Positions 1-11,735 of a DNA stretch of 64,000 nucleotides are shown one piece after another. Each line of letters starts with the position of its first letter. Position 1 is the first letter of the stretch. This stretch comes from Punica granatum. Lineage: Eukaryota > Streptophyta > Magnoliopsida > Myrtales > Lythraceae. Where the stretch lies: assembly GCF_007655135.1 (NCBI RefSeq), contig NC_045132.1, positions 3,162,001 to 3,226,000 of the forward strand, given 5' to 3'. Both the position numbers and the translations under genes were made by a program. The notes under the pieces are model-generated. The model was not told where the DNA came from and did not search any database. It worked only from the letters and a program-made list of their open reading frames with translations.

Positions 1-122
1 AAAGAAGCATTCCTACATAGTTTCATTTTTTAATTGCTGCATAGTGTTAAAACTATTACTGTCGTAGATCTTGAGTGACATTCCTGAACATTATACTGTT
101 CTTATAGATTGCTTTTCTCAAG

Positions 123-768
123 AAGAGGAGAGGGTTCGTGCGTACAGCGATGGAGACCGGGTGCTCTCTTGTTCCAGTCTTCTGCTACGGTCAAGTACTG
201 TTTCTAGCTGCCTCCGCGTCATTTAAACACAGCCAAATCCTGTTTAAATTCTCATATAGATTCATGTGTGTTGCATACACTAAGGGCAGTCTCAGGTCTA
301 CGAGTGGTGGAAGCCTAGCGGGGAGTTGTTCTTGAAGATCTCCCGATTGATCAAGTTTACCCCCATATTCTTCTGGGGCATGCTTGGGTGCGTGATTCAT
401 TTTTTTAAAAGCTTTTGTCACCCCTTAGTTGTACATTATAGGCAAATTGACTCTGTTTAAGCAGGTCTCCATTGCCTTTCCAACATCCGATGCATGTCGT
501 GGTTGGGAAACCGATTGAGGTGAAGAGAACTTCAAACCCTACAGCAGAAGAGGTAGAGTGCATTTCTATGTGTTGAATTGCTACTGCATTTTTTATACGT
601 TGATCATGAAGATCAAAATCTGATCAGATTATGGGCCATGCCAATTTTCTTCTCATTCCCGTGCAGGTTGACAAGTTGCATAAACAGTTTGTTGAGTCTC
701 TACAAGAGCTATTTGAGCGCCACAAGGCACGAGTCGGTCACAAGGATCTGGAACTGAAGATCCTCTGA
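123..768 (+). CDS. DGAT2: Diacylglycerol acyltransferase 2 (DGAT2), last four exons only
   Basis: DGAT2 is an ER membrane enzyme that makes triacylglycerol from diacylglycerol and acyl-CoA. Only the C-terminal 119 codons lie in the window. Exons are 123-194, 290-387, 465-552 and 667-768, with GT-AG introns and matching phases. Readable family blocks in order are [54 protein letters not shown] and FERHKARVG, ending DLELKIL before the TGA. The ARVG-DLELKIL tail is typical of plant DGAT2. The catalytic HPHG region and all N-terminal membrane segments would lie upstream of base 1. No break is seen. The first visible exon edge (AG at 121-122) is the least certain boundary. A monoacylglycerol acyltransferase-like relative is the alternative, but the tail fits plant DGAT2 best. 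Confidence 0.9.
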
Positions 769-1532
769 TTGAAGCTCTTCTTGATATCATGTGTATCGAA
801 ACAGATGTCTATTTGATTAGCAGCATATCCTACATCTTTCGCTTTTCGTGTTCAATTAAATTTATCTCTGTCGATAAAATGCGGTGTATTTGCAGACCAA
901 ATCTCATGCGTGTACCTATATTTACATGATCAAGTTATTCTCAATACAGGACCAAGTAGCAGTAAGTCTCAATACCGGACCAAATTGCTTGTACGTATGA
1001 ATTGGCCGCGTGACCTGGGCAACCTAGGATGCATGCACCATGTAGCAATATGCCATAATTTAAGAACAAATTTGTAAATCTGCAAAAGGTCATAGATCAA
1101 ATTTTCAGTATGATGATTAATTGCATTTCACATGTACCAAAATTCTCTGTTTAAGTACGATAAGCACTTCAAGAGAAGAAAGTTACACCGATCGTGGTAA
1201 AACTATCACTTCCCATCCATCGCGGCAAATCGAAGGATGATCCTATGATACCAAGATATGGGGCGCAGTAGTAGCTGTGATTTTTGGAACATGTGACGGG
1301 GCAGCTCGTGACCCGTAAATGTGTTGTCAACCCCGAAAAATGCGGAAAAGTCGCATTAGCTAAGAGGGGCAAAACCAGAGCTTGCACACATCCTAAATCA
1401 TAGAGAGAACTGAAGCCTGAACCCGGGCAGGACCAGGATGAGCACCTGGTCTATCATGTGGGTGCGAATCCATCCTGGTTACCCGGCCTCATACGTCCCT
1501 TCCTGATTAGATATGCAAAAGATATTAGGATG
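769..1532. other. Spacer between DGAT2 and PILS-A
   Basis: This is the 3' flank of two converging genes: DGAT2 ends at 768 and PILS-A, read leftward, ends at 1533. It should contain both 3' UTRs. A 72-codon open frame at 1169-1387 (-) resembles nothing I recognise and is taken as chance. No repeat or RNA gene is seen. Confidence 0.6.
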
Positions 1533-3975
1533 TTACGCCACAAGCCACATAAAGAATGCAGACCAAAAGGTCAGCGCAACCGATGCCAATGCGTATGTCC
1601 ATAGCATTATCACGGAGCACTCCCTCTCCCCTACTTCGAACATCTGGGTCATTGTAGCTGAGACATTGAGTAGAAAAAACCACCAACCAATGTGAAATTC
1701 GACCATAAGACTGTAGCATATGTGATACAACTACTGAGATATATCGATAAGTTGAGAGATGTACTGGCAGAGAGATCGATTAGCACCTATGTTCATTGCG
1801 GGAGGGAGCGCAAACTGAAGTAGAAGTACAAATTGATATAGAGGATCCAACTTCACGAGCCCGAGAAAGACTCCACCTCGAACAATCAGTATACCGAACA
1901 TGGGCAAGGCAACATATCGAACTGCAACAATTCCCATGACCACGGGAAGTTGTATGACTGAGCCTTTTAAACCTGGCCAAGTTGCAAAGATCATTACACC
2001 GCATTGACGTCTCAGTATCAAGCCACTTCAAAACAATCCCTTGATTGAGCAGTTAAAACAAGAAGAAGGGGTCTCCATTGGACTTCATGAACAGTCAATG
2101 AGCTTGCATCGTGCTCATGATCGGGGAATTGACACCCTGTTTAACCCAGTCGCAAAATTAAAAAACGAAAAAGTATCAGAAGAACCAGTTATTTACCTTT
2201 CAGAAGGTTTGCTCCCATGACTATTGTCACTGTCGGAATGGCTGCATCCCTACAAGCCCAAACGTAAGAAGTTCGGAATATGTATCAATTTAAAAACAGA
2301 TCAGAAGATGCTAACTGCTTACCCCAGCATAGACGCTGAGTTTTGAAGGACTCGGAGAGGAGCACTGTCTCCGATGAGGGCCTTTCGAAGCTGAGGTATG
2401 ATAGCAATTGCAAAACCTGCTATCTGCATGACAAAAGAAGAAATTACTTGATCCAATATAATGTGGTCTTCCAAAAGAGGAAATATTTGAGTCAAGATAA
2501 GGTTATAACTTATACAACCGTAACTTCTGATACTAATTACAAAATATAAGTTGTGTGAGAAAAATAACGTACCGCCCCAATGGTTGAAGGAGCAAATAGT
2601 TTCCTTGGGTTTATTTTCCGCAAAGTAACTCGCAAGCATCGGTTTACCCTGTCCAATATACTCACCTGTCAGAGTGACAGAACATAGTTCACAGCCTGTT
2701 AGTTATTCCCAGAAAAGAACAGTTATAACAAAATCCGGACGCATGTTTCCAAAATGTTCAACCTTAGGCTTTTCCACAAATGATACACGTTCTTTGAGTT
2801 GATCGACATGGTCTTCCTTGGGAGAGCTTTCCTGCAGAGGAAGGAGTTCGGTCTTCTCACCTGCGAATTGATTGTCATCCTCATCGATAGAAAGCAAAAT
2901 ACTTCTGGAGTCATTTTCTTCAGCTCCGGTAGAGCTGCTCCTCGAGTAAAGACGAACCAAGTTATACACATACGACCAATTGTAGATGGCTCCAATCTGA
3001 AATTTCCAACTCGAAATGAAATGGAAGTGTTAAGACACTAACTCCACATCATTGTTTACGAAAAAAATTCTGATTCTAATAGAAAAGAAAATGATATGAT
3101 ACCGCCAGCGACAGAGATGCATAAGCCATTCCGTGCAAATAACATGTATCGGCAGCACCAAATGGACTGCCTCTTTCTTTGCAAATCGCAGGAATTATAA
3201 TGAGAGGCATGTTCCCGAGATTCCCTACCCAAAAGAGGAAGCATTTCTTTACACCAATAGCAAATTACTAAGAAGCCGACCGCGAGATTTATATCTTGTA
3301 CAGAAAAAATTAATTCTGAATTTGACAGCTATTGCAGTTCTGCTTCATGAGACGTTTAAGGAAAACCATGTTTTTTTTTTTTCAGTGGAATGCTTATGGT
3401 CCACAACATCGTAGGTCCGGGAAGAGGAATACGGAGGATCCCAATCCAATGGAAATAGTACCTGCAGCACAGCATCCCAAGACGAGGCCTCTGAGGCTGT
3501 GAGGGGTTCTCGTGTATTTTATAAGCATCCACCCGAGCACGGAGCCGATGATGAATGTCAAGAGAATATTGAGCGGCATAAACCACCTGAATGTCTAAAT
3601 GATATTAATATATCAATATGGATCAAATCCAGAAGCCATGTATTCGTCTCATCACGGGAAACTTACAAAATGGCCACACTTTTGTATGTAATAAATCCTC
3701 CAAGGTTGCTCACCACTAGCGCCGGATTGAACACGAAAAACACAACCTGAGCATAATCACGAGATCTGATCATTCTTGAGAAGCGCCCTAAGTAGACAGC
3801 ATTCACAAATCAAGGTATAACCATCCAAATCCGAGCATACATTGTTCAGATGTTTTCTAGCGTCTTCTCCCAATATGTCCACCCGATCGATCGCAAGCCC
3901 GCAGCCCAGAGCAGTAAGCAAGAGGACTTTCAAGACAGGCATGAGCGCCGCGACAAAGATATCCAAGAGCCCCAT
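1533..3975 (-). CDS. PILS-A: PIN-LIKES auxin transport facilitator, 418 codons
   Basis: PIN-LIKES (PILS) proteins are ER carriers of the auxin efflux carrier family that control intracellular auxin. Ten exons in reading order: 3975-3841, 3746-3667, 3586-3462, 3224-3103, 2996-2743, 2648-2573, 2423-2323, 2249-2197, 1972-1787, 1657-1533. The protein starts MGLLDIFVAALMPVLKVLLL. It has a first membrane bundle (WFMPLNILLTFIIG, GNLGNMPLIIIPAICKE), a polar loop in exon 5, and a second bundle (KLFAPSTIGA, VRYVALPMFGI, LLQFALPPAMNI, SVIMLWTYALAS), ending FFMWLVA. Phases close through all ten exons. Intron 5 is odd: the donor at the position matching PILS-D reads GC, not GT, so it is either a GC-AG intron or exon 5 ends two bases later at a GT and joins a different acceptor. 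Everything else is open. It heads a tandem cluster of four copies. The subfamily (PILS3, 5 or 7-like) was not resolved. Confidence 0.9.
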
Positions 3976-4690
3976 AGCAATTCAAATCCTCTCACGCTCC
4001 TATACACAAAGGTAAAAAAATCGATCACATCAACCCCTTCGAATCGTTCCTGGCCCTGGCATACATATATACATTCAAAAGTTGCCTGCTAAGCAAATGA
4101 TAGTGTATAATGGCAACAGCAGATCGGCAAGGGACTCGTGACAACCAATGCCAGCAGGTTCTCTTCTCCCATCTACGGCTTCTTTGATCGAAGTTCGAAC
4201 TGGAAGGGAATGAAGATTAGACAGAAGTACCTGATGGGAAGAGTGTCGTCTCTGCATCATTTGATCCGAGCAGGGTGATCATTTAGACAATGGCGACGAG
4301 TAGGGTCCACCTGGGCATCGGAGAAGGAGGAGGAGAAAGAGTGAGTCGACGGTTATGGGGTTCAGTCTGCCACTGTTTGGGAAGTGTAGGAAGGGAAGAA
4401 GAGGAATCAGAACTTGATGAAGAAGAAGAAGAAGAAGAAGGGCAGGGCGCATAGCGATGGAGTGGAAGAAGATGGACACGTTAGCATAACTGCCAAGTGT
4501 CCGAGTTCGTTACGCGCATCAACTTCCCTGCCCTGATACGGGCCAGCACCTTTTTATATGCTAAAACAATGAGCTAAAGATGCCGAGAAAGCCCGGGCCA
4601 TTGGCAGGCTGGGTCTGACGGCCCGGTAGGCTAATAAGGTTACTGTGCTCTCGGACAGGTATGTGGTGTCTGACCGTTATCGTTCAATCG
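3976..4690. promoter_or_regulatory. Upstream flank of PILS-A
   Basis: The region contains the 5' leader and promoter of PILS-A, which is read leftward. A purine-rich GAA run at about 4418-4440 would be a CTT-rich run on the coding strand, common in plant 5' UTRs. A leader intron is possible but not proven. No separate gene is visible. Confidence 0.4.
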
Positions 4691-5166
4691 GGTCCATATC
4701 GTGTCATCAGACCTGCATCGTGCTATCACACGCAACAGAGTATGATGCAGAAATTATCGTGCTTGCAGATTGTGACGAACTGCCTGTTCAGCATTTTGTT
4801 CCATGTCGTACACCGCCATTTACTGGTCACTATCTTATCATGTTGTGCCGTGCTGAACTGTTAATCACGTTGTCGGGCCCAAGCCCTTGCACGTTAGGAT
4901 TTGCCAGCTACCATTGAGGAATGCTTCTATGCTAATCGGCACTCTTTCAAGGACTAAACATTTGATCCCGTTTAGTTCGATGGCAAGATGCCTATAGCCC
5001 GTGCAAGTTAAGGGACTGATTATGTCATTTAACCAAACATAAGGAACTTCCGTTTTCCCTTTTGTTTTCTGTGACTTTCACGGTGTCGTATAACATAATT
5101 TGGGTCACCAATCTATGAGAACGAAGGTGAAACACGTACATGCATTAATTAAACAGAGAAAGCATG

Positions 5167-5992
5167 GATAATGGCACTAGCCACGGAGCTTGGACCCACA
5201 AGCCGCTTTGATCCGGGACCTAGCTGTAGCACTTGAACTTTCCAACCATGATACAGTCTTATGGACACCTCACAAATCTGGACAGTTCTCCACTGCTAAT
5301 GCCTGGAAGTGTTTGAGAGTCAGAGGCCCGACATTGGAATGGAGTAATGCGATTTGGTTTGATGGACAGCTCCCGCGTTCTTCTTTCATTAGTTGGCTCT
5401 GTGTACATAATAGATTAGTTACAAAGGACAGACTATCAACATGGGGGATTCAAATTGTGTCAGCTGAATGCGAATTCTGCAACACACAGTGGGAAACTCG
5501 CGAACACCTCTTCTTTGAATGTCCAGTCACCCAGGAAATTTGGAGAAGTCTGTTGGCTCGAGTTGGCTTGCACCGTACATTGGTGAGTTGGAATACGAAA
5601 TTCTGTTGGATTTCTTCTCTACGGGGCAAGAAGCTCGATGTAATTTGTTTGAAACTTCTATGGACTCACTATATATATTGTATACGGCGTGAGAGGAACG
5701 CAAGGATATCAAAGACAAAGCTTATCTCCAGCGGCTATAGTTCGGAAGATTTTTGCAGATGTGAAAGCAAAACTCTGTGTTTACCCCCGACTCTCTCACA
5801 AAATTGTAAATGCTATCATAGTCAATTACATGTTTAACCGTCCTGATATAGCTCATAGCTAATTGGTGTAGTCGGTAGTTTGTTGGTAGTTCTGTTGATA
5901 GTTTTGTTGGATAAATGACCTTTTGATGTAAATACATTTTGATTAATGAAAGTCTCTACCATTTATCCAAAAAAAAAGAGAGAGAAAGCATG
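5167..5992 (+). mobile_element. 5'-truncated LINE retrotransposon with target-site duplication
   Basis: The insertion is bounded by a perfect 12-bp direct repeat, AGAGAAAGCATG, at 5155-5166 and 5981-5992. It ends in a short poly-A (5969-5977), as expected for LINE integration. An open frame at 5190-5837 encodes the C-terminal part of a LINE ORF2, the zinc-binding domain that follows the reverse transcriptase. Motifs include SFISWLCVHNRLVTKDRLS and a Cys-His cluster, CEFCNTQWETREHLFFECP. The reverse transcriptase itself is absent, so the copy is 5'-truncated and dead on arrival. It sits in the spacer downstream of PILS-B and is missing from the matching place near 9450 in copy 2. Confidence 0.9.
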
Positions 5993-6006
5993 ATGTATAA
6001 TTGTAA

Positions 6007-7916
6007 CTGAGCTGAGGCCACGAACCACATGACGACTAAAGCATTATTGAGAAAGCCGACATGGCATAAGTCCATAGCATGATGACAGAACATTCGCTTC
6101 AACCTTCCTCAAACAACTGAGTGATGGTGCCTACAAGCAGGTCGGATATACAAAAACTCGATTTTACATGATCGTGGTTTGCACCATGATAGGCTGCACG
6201 TGACATTTGTAAATATATGCAAACAATAGCCAAGGGGAAAAGCTGACATACCAATGGCAACAGCTGGTGGGACGGCAAACTGGAGCATGAGAACAAACTG
6301 ATACACAAGCGATCTGATCCGACAAGTCCGAGATGGTGGGCGGCGTTAACGACTCCAATGCCGATAAGAAGCAAGGCAACATAACGGACAAATATAATCT
6401 CCACAACATTCCGTGGGCCAACTCCAAACCTTTTTTCAGATCTGAACCACAGGAGATGTAATTCGATATATAAATCAAAAGTTAAGAAGCCAGCTTCAAA
6501 AGGTTAACGAGGTTTGCTCCCACAAATACAGAAAGGAGGACAATATAGAGAAATTCTGTCTGTGTTCACAACGTGAATGTCTATGATCATCACGAATCCT
6601 TTCTTAGAATGATTGCTGACCAATCAGGTGAAAACCAGAGTTTGAGTATATGCCAAGATCCAATATCAGGATCAAAAGGAGTTTGAAGCATACCCTACTA
6701 AACATGTCAAACTCTCAGAGCTCATGGAGGGGAGCTCCCTCACTGACCAGAGCTTTCCGGATTGCAGAGACTAATCGGACAACAAATACAACAATCTGAG
6801 AAGGATGAAATCAAGCCAATTAATTTTGGAAGAATCGCTCGTCGATATCAAATGCAGGAGAGCTCAACAATATGATTTGTACTGGATGTAAAATGTTGCA
6901 ACCAAGTCCTTCTCTTCGAAACCACACTTAGTCTTCCCTGTACAACTTCTTGCTGCATTTTTACTTAATCCGCATAGGTTCCAAAAGGGTGACAAGAAAA
7001 CTTCAAAGATGAAACAATCTTTAAATATGAAAGACAGAAGCACGTATCCAATCCGACAGTTTCAACCATCTTTAGTCCACTTATACAGGACATAAGGAAG
7101 GACCATGCATTAGAAAAATCCTCGCATTCAGAAAATGGTTCAATAGTAGCAGAAAGCTGCTGATAGAATGCAGTCAAAAGAATAGGATACGGTATAAGGG
7201 ACAATATGTTACATTAGAAAGATTGTGGGATCTTAGCGTACTTACTTTCGCCATACTTGCCGAGCTCTCTTCCTTGATGAATATTTCAAGTGCTATAGAA
7301 AAAATAACAAGAGAATTCAGTAAACTTAAGGATATGGCTTTCCTAAAAGAGCGTAACTTACAACGTACCGCTGCAATCCTAGTTGGGCCAAACAGCATCT
7401 TTAGATTAATTTCATGGGAGAAAATATTAAAGCCCCGCCTAACTTTGTGAAGAATAGCTCTTTGAAGATTCTCCACAAGGCTTGAAGCTGATCACTGCAT
7501 CACTTCCATGGTGTCCATTGCTCTTTCTTAGAGATAGACGCATGATGATGTATACGTAAGACAAAATATAGACTATTGACATCTAGATCATGGAAAATTA
7601 TCATATAAAATTTCAAATGCAAGATGTATGAAAATAAATCCAAAAAGCTGCTCAGAAAGTGGAATTAGGAGACATTATAGCGGTTCTTCTCATCAAATGG
7701 CTTTTTTGTAAGCTCAGTAAATAAATAACATTTCGTTGACCATTATAGATCCTTGACATTTCTGGGGAGAAATCACAAATCATACCGCCATAGAAAGTGA
7801 AGCATAAGCGTTGCCACGTTTATTGCAGATATATGGATCTCCAAATGGACTGTTCGATTCATCACAGATAGCCGAGATGATAATCAAGAACAGATTCAAT
7901 TGATTTCTTGCACAAT
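6007..7916 (-). pseudogene. PILS-B: partial, decayed PIN-LIKES copy
   Basis: The copy matches exons 4-10 of PILS-C; exons 1-3 are absent. Breaks seen: the exon 4 acceptor AG is lost (AA at the matching place near 7916); the second part of exon 5, intron 5 and the start of exon 6 are deleted, joining the two near 7455; exon 7 has an in-frame stop and exon 8 has lost its donor; exon 9 has a two-base gain near 6303-6306 that shifts the frame after the GLVGSDRL block; exon 10 has a TGA at 6099-6101 in place of a sense codon, and the usual stop is gone. Well preserved blocks are HEINLKMLFGPTRIAAV and LMLQFAVPPAVAIG. No full PILS protein can be made. Whether it is transcribed, for example antisense or as a source of small RNA against its neighbours, cannot be seen. 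Confidence 0.9.
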
Positions 7917-8006
7917 GCACGCAGAGAACTTCAGGAAGAGACAGAGTCAGAGTGCATACATGACTGCTTCTGATGTGTGCAAGTGATGGCCAAGGGGTTT
8001 TAATTT

Positions 8007-9016
8007 AGCAAAGTATCGGGGCTATCGTAATACGAAATCTTCTCCATTGATTGAACTTTTGTTGCGTTACTTCTTGCTTTTAATTTTCAGTTCCCAAAAA
8101 AATTATTTTCGATTGGCTTGACTTGATTAGGTTGCTTAACTTCGATCGCTAGTGAAACTTTTGGAATGAGTATGGAAACCATGTTTACGCATCAATTTAT
8201 TACTTATATGGCACGTGCACTTGCGGGTTACTAAACCATCAAAACACAGTCCACATTGCACGCCTTCCATAGGCTCTTATAATGAATTCATACAAGAAGC
8301 ATTTCAGTGTTTCCATTGAATTAGAGTGTCACAGAGATCCAATAGACTGAAGCATTTGAATATATCATATGTGCTAACAAACCCAACCTAACGCCTCTCT
8401 ATGTCGGTAGCGTTGACAATCTTTGAAGATATCAACGTAGACTGCCAAGCCGAGTGCAGCAATTTCCGTGGCCACACTTATAGTCTCGTCTGGTTCATTA
8501 TGTTGTTTGAGCATCCCATATATTTGGTTGACGGCGGCAGAGTGACACTGCCTATTTCGCAGACGGAGCATAATGAGGATAAATGATTGCTTGATAGAAG
8601 CAACCACTTGTGTTTCAAAAATAGGAGATGAGAGATGCAAAACCATTCATCTCGATAATAACTGCAGAAACCAATCCCACAAGTTCCATAAATTGAAGGT
8701 TTGCATTCGCGGTTCGTTCGGAGGATTTAGTTGATTATCAAGAATCATGAATAGATGTCGTCCGAGAAATTCTAGAATTCATTCTTCTTGAGTTGCACTA
8801 CTGCCAACGATACAAGAAACGTATTCCCAGTATTGCATTAATTACTTTGTTCATAGGCAATTAATCAGTGGAATTCATTAATAATCAATCATAATTGACT
8901 ACCTAAGACGATCAGGTATATTCCTGTCATCCTCACTAATTGTCATGTTTTGCAATACGAACTAAAGTTAGGCTGTTTGATCCACGGCCTAATCTAAAAT
9001 CCCTTTTCCAAAAGCA
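8007..9016. other. Spacer between PILS-B and the second duplication copy
   Basis: No supported gene. A 90-codon open frame at 8374-8646 (-) has an ordinary amino-acid mix (blocks such as TEIAALGLAVYVDIFKDC) but matches no family I recognise and has no visible splice partners. It could be a stray exon or chance. Confidence 0.4.
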
Positions 9017-11735
9017 TATCGTGCTATTACGTGCAATAGAGTATAATGTAAAACCTATCGTGCTTGTAGATTGTGACGAAATGCCTGTTAAGCATTATGT
9101 TCCATGTCGCACACCGGCCGTTTACATCTCATTTATCTTATCGTGTTGTGCTGTGCTGCACATTAACTGTTGAGGGACTGCTTCTGTGCGAATCGACACT
9201 TTCAAGTTTCAAGGTCTAAACGCTTGATTCCTCTAAGCTCGATGGCGAGATTCCTAGGCAACTTAAGGGACTGATCGTGTGATTTAACCAAACATCAGGA
9301 ACTTTCATTTCCCCTTTTCTTTTATTTTCGCAGCATCTTTCATATATATTTAAAAAAATGATTTTCACATTATCCGTACAACATAATTTGGGCTTCTCAA
9401 CCTTTGAGGCAAAAGGTGAAATACATATATTAATTAAAGAGAGAGTCGAGGCGTAATTTACTCAGGCCACGAGCCACATGAAGAAAGCCGACCAAAGCGT
9501 TAGCGAGAAAGCCGACACGGCATAGCTCCACAGCATGACGATGGAACATTCGCTCTGACCTGCCTCGAACAACTGAGTGATTGTGCCTGTACACAGGTAG
9601 GATATATGAAAACTTGACTTTACATGATTGTGGTTTGTACCATAATAGTCAGCCAGTGATCATTCATATGCAAACATTAGCCGAGGGGAAGAACTGACTG
9701 ATGGAAACAGCTGGTGGGACGGCAAACTGGAGCATGAGAACAAACTGATACAAGCGATCTGATCCGACGAGTCCGAGATGGTGGGCAGCCTTAACCACTC
9801 CAATGCCAATAAGAGGCAAGGCAACACAGCGAATGAATATAATCCCCACAACAATCCATGTGCCGACTCCTGATCTTTTCAAACCTAAACCGTGACAGAT
9901 ATAATTCGAGAAATAAATCAAAAAAGTTAAGAAGCCAGGTTCAAGAGAAAGGTCGTCTTTTTTCACCTTTAATGAGGTTAGCTCCAACAATCATAGTCGC
10001 AGCTGGGACACAAGCCCCACTGCAGAAAAGAAGAAGATATAGATGAGAAGGAGAAAATCTTCATCTCTCCGTAGACTCTCTCTATGCTTTAACATCATAA
10101 ATCCTTTCTCAGAATAATTAATGACCGATGAAGCAAAAAACGAACTCGAGTATATGCCAAGCATCAAATATCGGGGACTTAAAAGAGTTTGCAGCATACC
10201 CTACTAAATATGTTGAACTCTCAATCACATGGAGAGGAGCTCTCTCACCGACCAGAGCTTTCCGGATTGGGGAGACTATTCCAACCATGAATCCAACAAT
10301 CTAAAAAGGAAGAAAAATCAAGCCAAGATTAAATTGGAAGAATCACCCGTCAACATTAAATGTAGGACTGCTCGAAAATATGAATTTGCATCGGGTGTAA
10401 AAAGTCTTTTCCCTGGACAACTTCTCACTGTGTTTTTACCGAATCCGCATAGGTTCCAAAAGGCTGACAAGGAAACTTCAAAGAGGAAACAAACTTTGGA
10501 GATGAAACATGGAAACACTCATCCAATCCGACAGTTTCAACCATCTTTTGTCCATTTATACAGGACATGAGATAGGACCATATGGAGAAGCTTGTTGCAT
10601 TTGGAAAATAAGTCAATAGTAACAGGAAACTGCTGTTAGAATGCAGTCAAAAGAATAAGACAGGATAGGGATCCTACAGGACGATAAGTTCCACTAAAAA
10701 GATTGTGGGATCATGTTTTAGCATACTTGCTTTCTCCTTACTTGCCAAGTTCTACAGTTGACGTCTTGTGCAGTGAAAAAACATTGTTACAAAGTTTTCC
10801 CTTTTATGTTTTTGGATGAATAATTCAATTGCTGTAGAAAAATAACACGAGAATTTAGTAAAGTATCTGGTTTTCCCGAAAGAGCATAACTTAGAACATA
10901 CCGCTGCAATCGTAGTTGGGGCAAACAGCATCTTCAGATTAATTTCATGGGTCAAAATCTTAAAGCCCCTCCTAACTTCGTGAAGAATTGGAACCTGCCA
11001 GATGCAACACGGTCTAACAGTCGCAGAAAGAAAACGATAATAAAAAAATAAAGATAAAAATAAAAATAAAAAGTTTTCCACCTTTCCCTCCAATACCCTA
11101 CAAGTTGATGCAAACTGAGCAGAGCTTTCGTTGCAGCTAACCGAATGAAGTAGTGGATCAGTCTTCGAACTCTTGATAAAGGCCTCTGAAGATTCTCCAG
11201 AAGACTCAAAGCTGACCACCGCATTGCTTCCATGTTGTCCATCGCTCTTTCTTAGAGATATACGCATGATAATATATACATAGGACCAAATATAGACGAC
11301 TGACATCTGGATCATGAAAAAACATTAATTTAAAATTTAAACGTGAGATGTACGATAATAAATCCAAGAATTTGCTCAGAAAGTGAAATCCAAGTGACCT
11401 TATAGGGGTCTTCTCATTAAATGGCTTTCTATGAGCTCAGTGAATTAATAACATTTTGTTGATCGTTATAGATCCTTGACATTTTTGGGGAGAAATCACA
11501 TATCATACCGCCATAGAAAGTGAAGCATAAGCATTGCCATGTTTATTGCAGATGAATGGATCTCCAAATGGACCATTGGATTCATCACAGACAGCGGGGA
11601 TGATAATCAAAAACAGATTCCCTTGATTTCCTGCAGAAAACACGCAGAAAACTTCAGGAAGAGACAAAGTCAGAGTGCTTATTAAGTAACTGCTTCTGAT
11701 ATGTGAAAGTGATAGCCAAGGGGTTTAATGGTGCA
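9017..11735. repeat. Segmental duplication, copy 2 (PILS-C side)
   Basis: This is the counterpart of 4700-8006. It contains the spacer without a LINE and exons 10-4 of the intact PILS-C gene. The copies remain similar in introns as well as exons: the long introns 6 in both share whole phrases near 6960-7080 and 10440-10560. This shows a DNA-level duplication rather than retroposition. Confidence 0.8.

Larger units (their letters stand above)
4700..8006. repeat. Segmental duplication, copy 1 (PILS-B side)
   Basis: This stretch aligns by eye with copy 2 at about 9017-11735. Both copies start with the same spacer (for example CATTTAACCAAACAT near 5020 matches GATTTAACCAAACAT near 9280) and run on into PILS exons 10 back to 4. 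Copy 1 is interrupted at 5167-5992 by a LINE. Similarity stops abruptly at about 8006, inside the intron upstream of exon 4, so exons 1-3 were never included or have been lost. Confidence 0.8.

Noticed and set aside
8374..8646. 90-codon frame as an N-terminal exon of PILS-B
   Set aside because: Its sequence has no resemblance to PILS exons 1-3 of the neighbouring genes.
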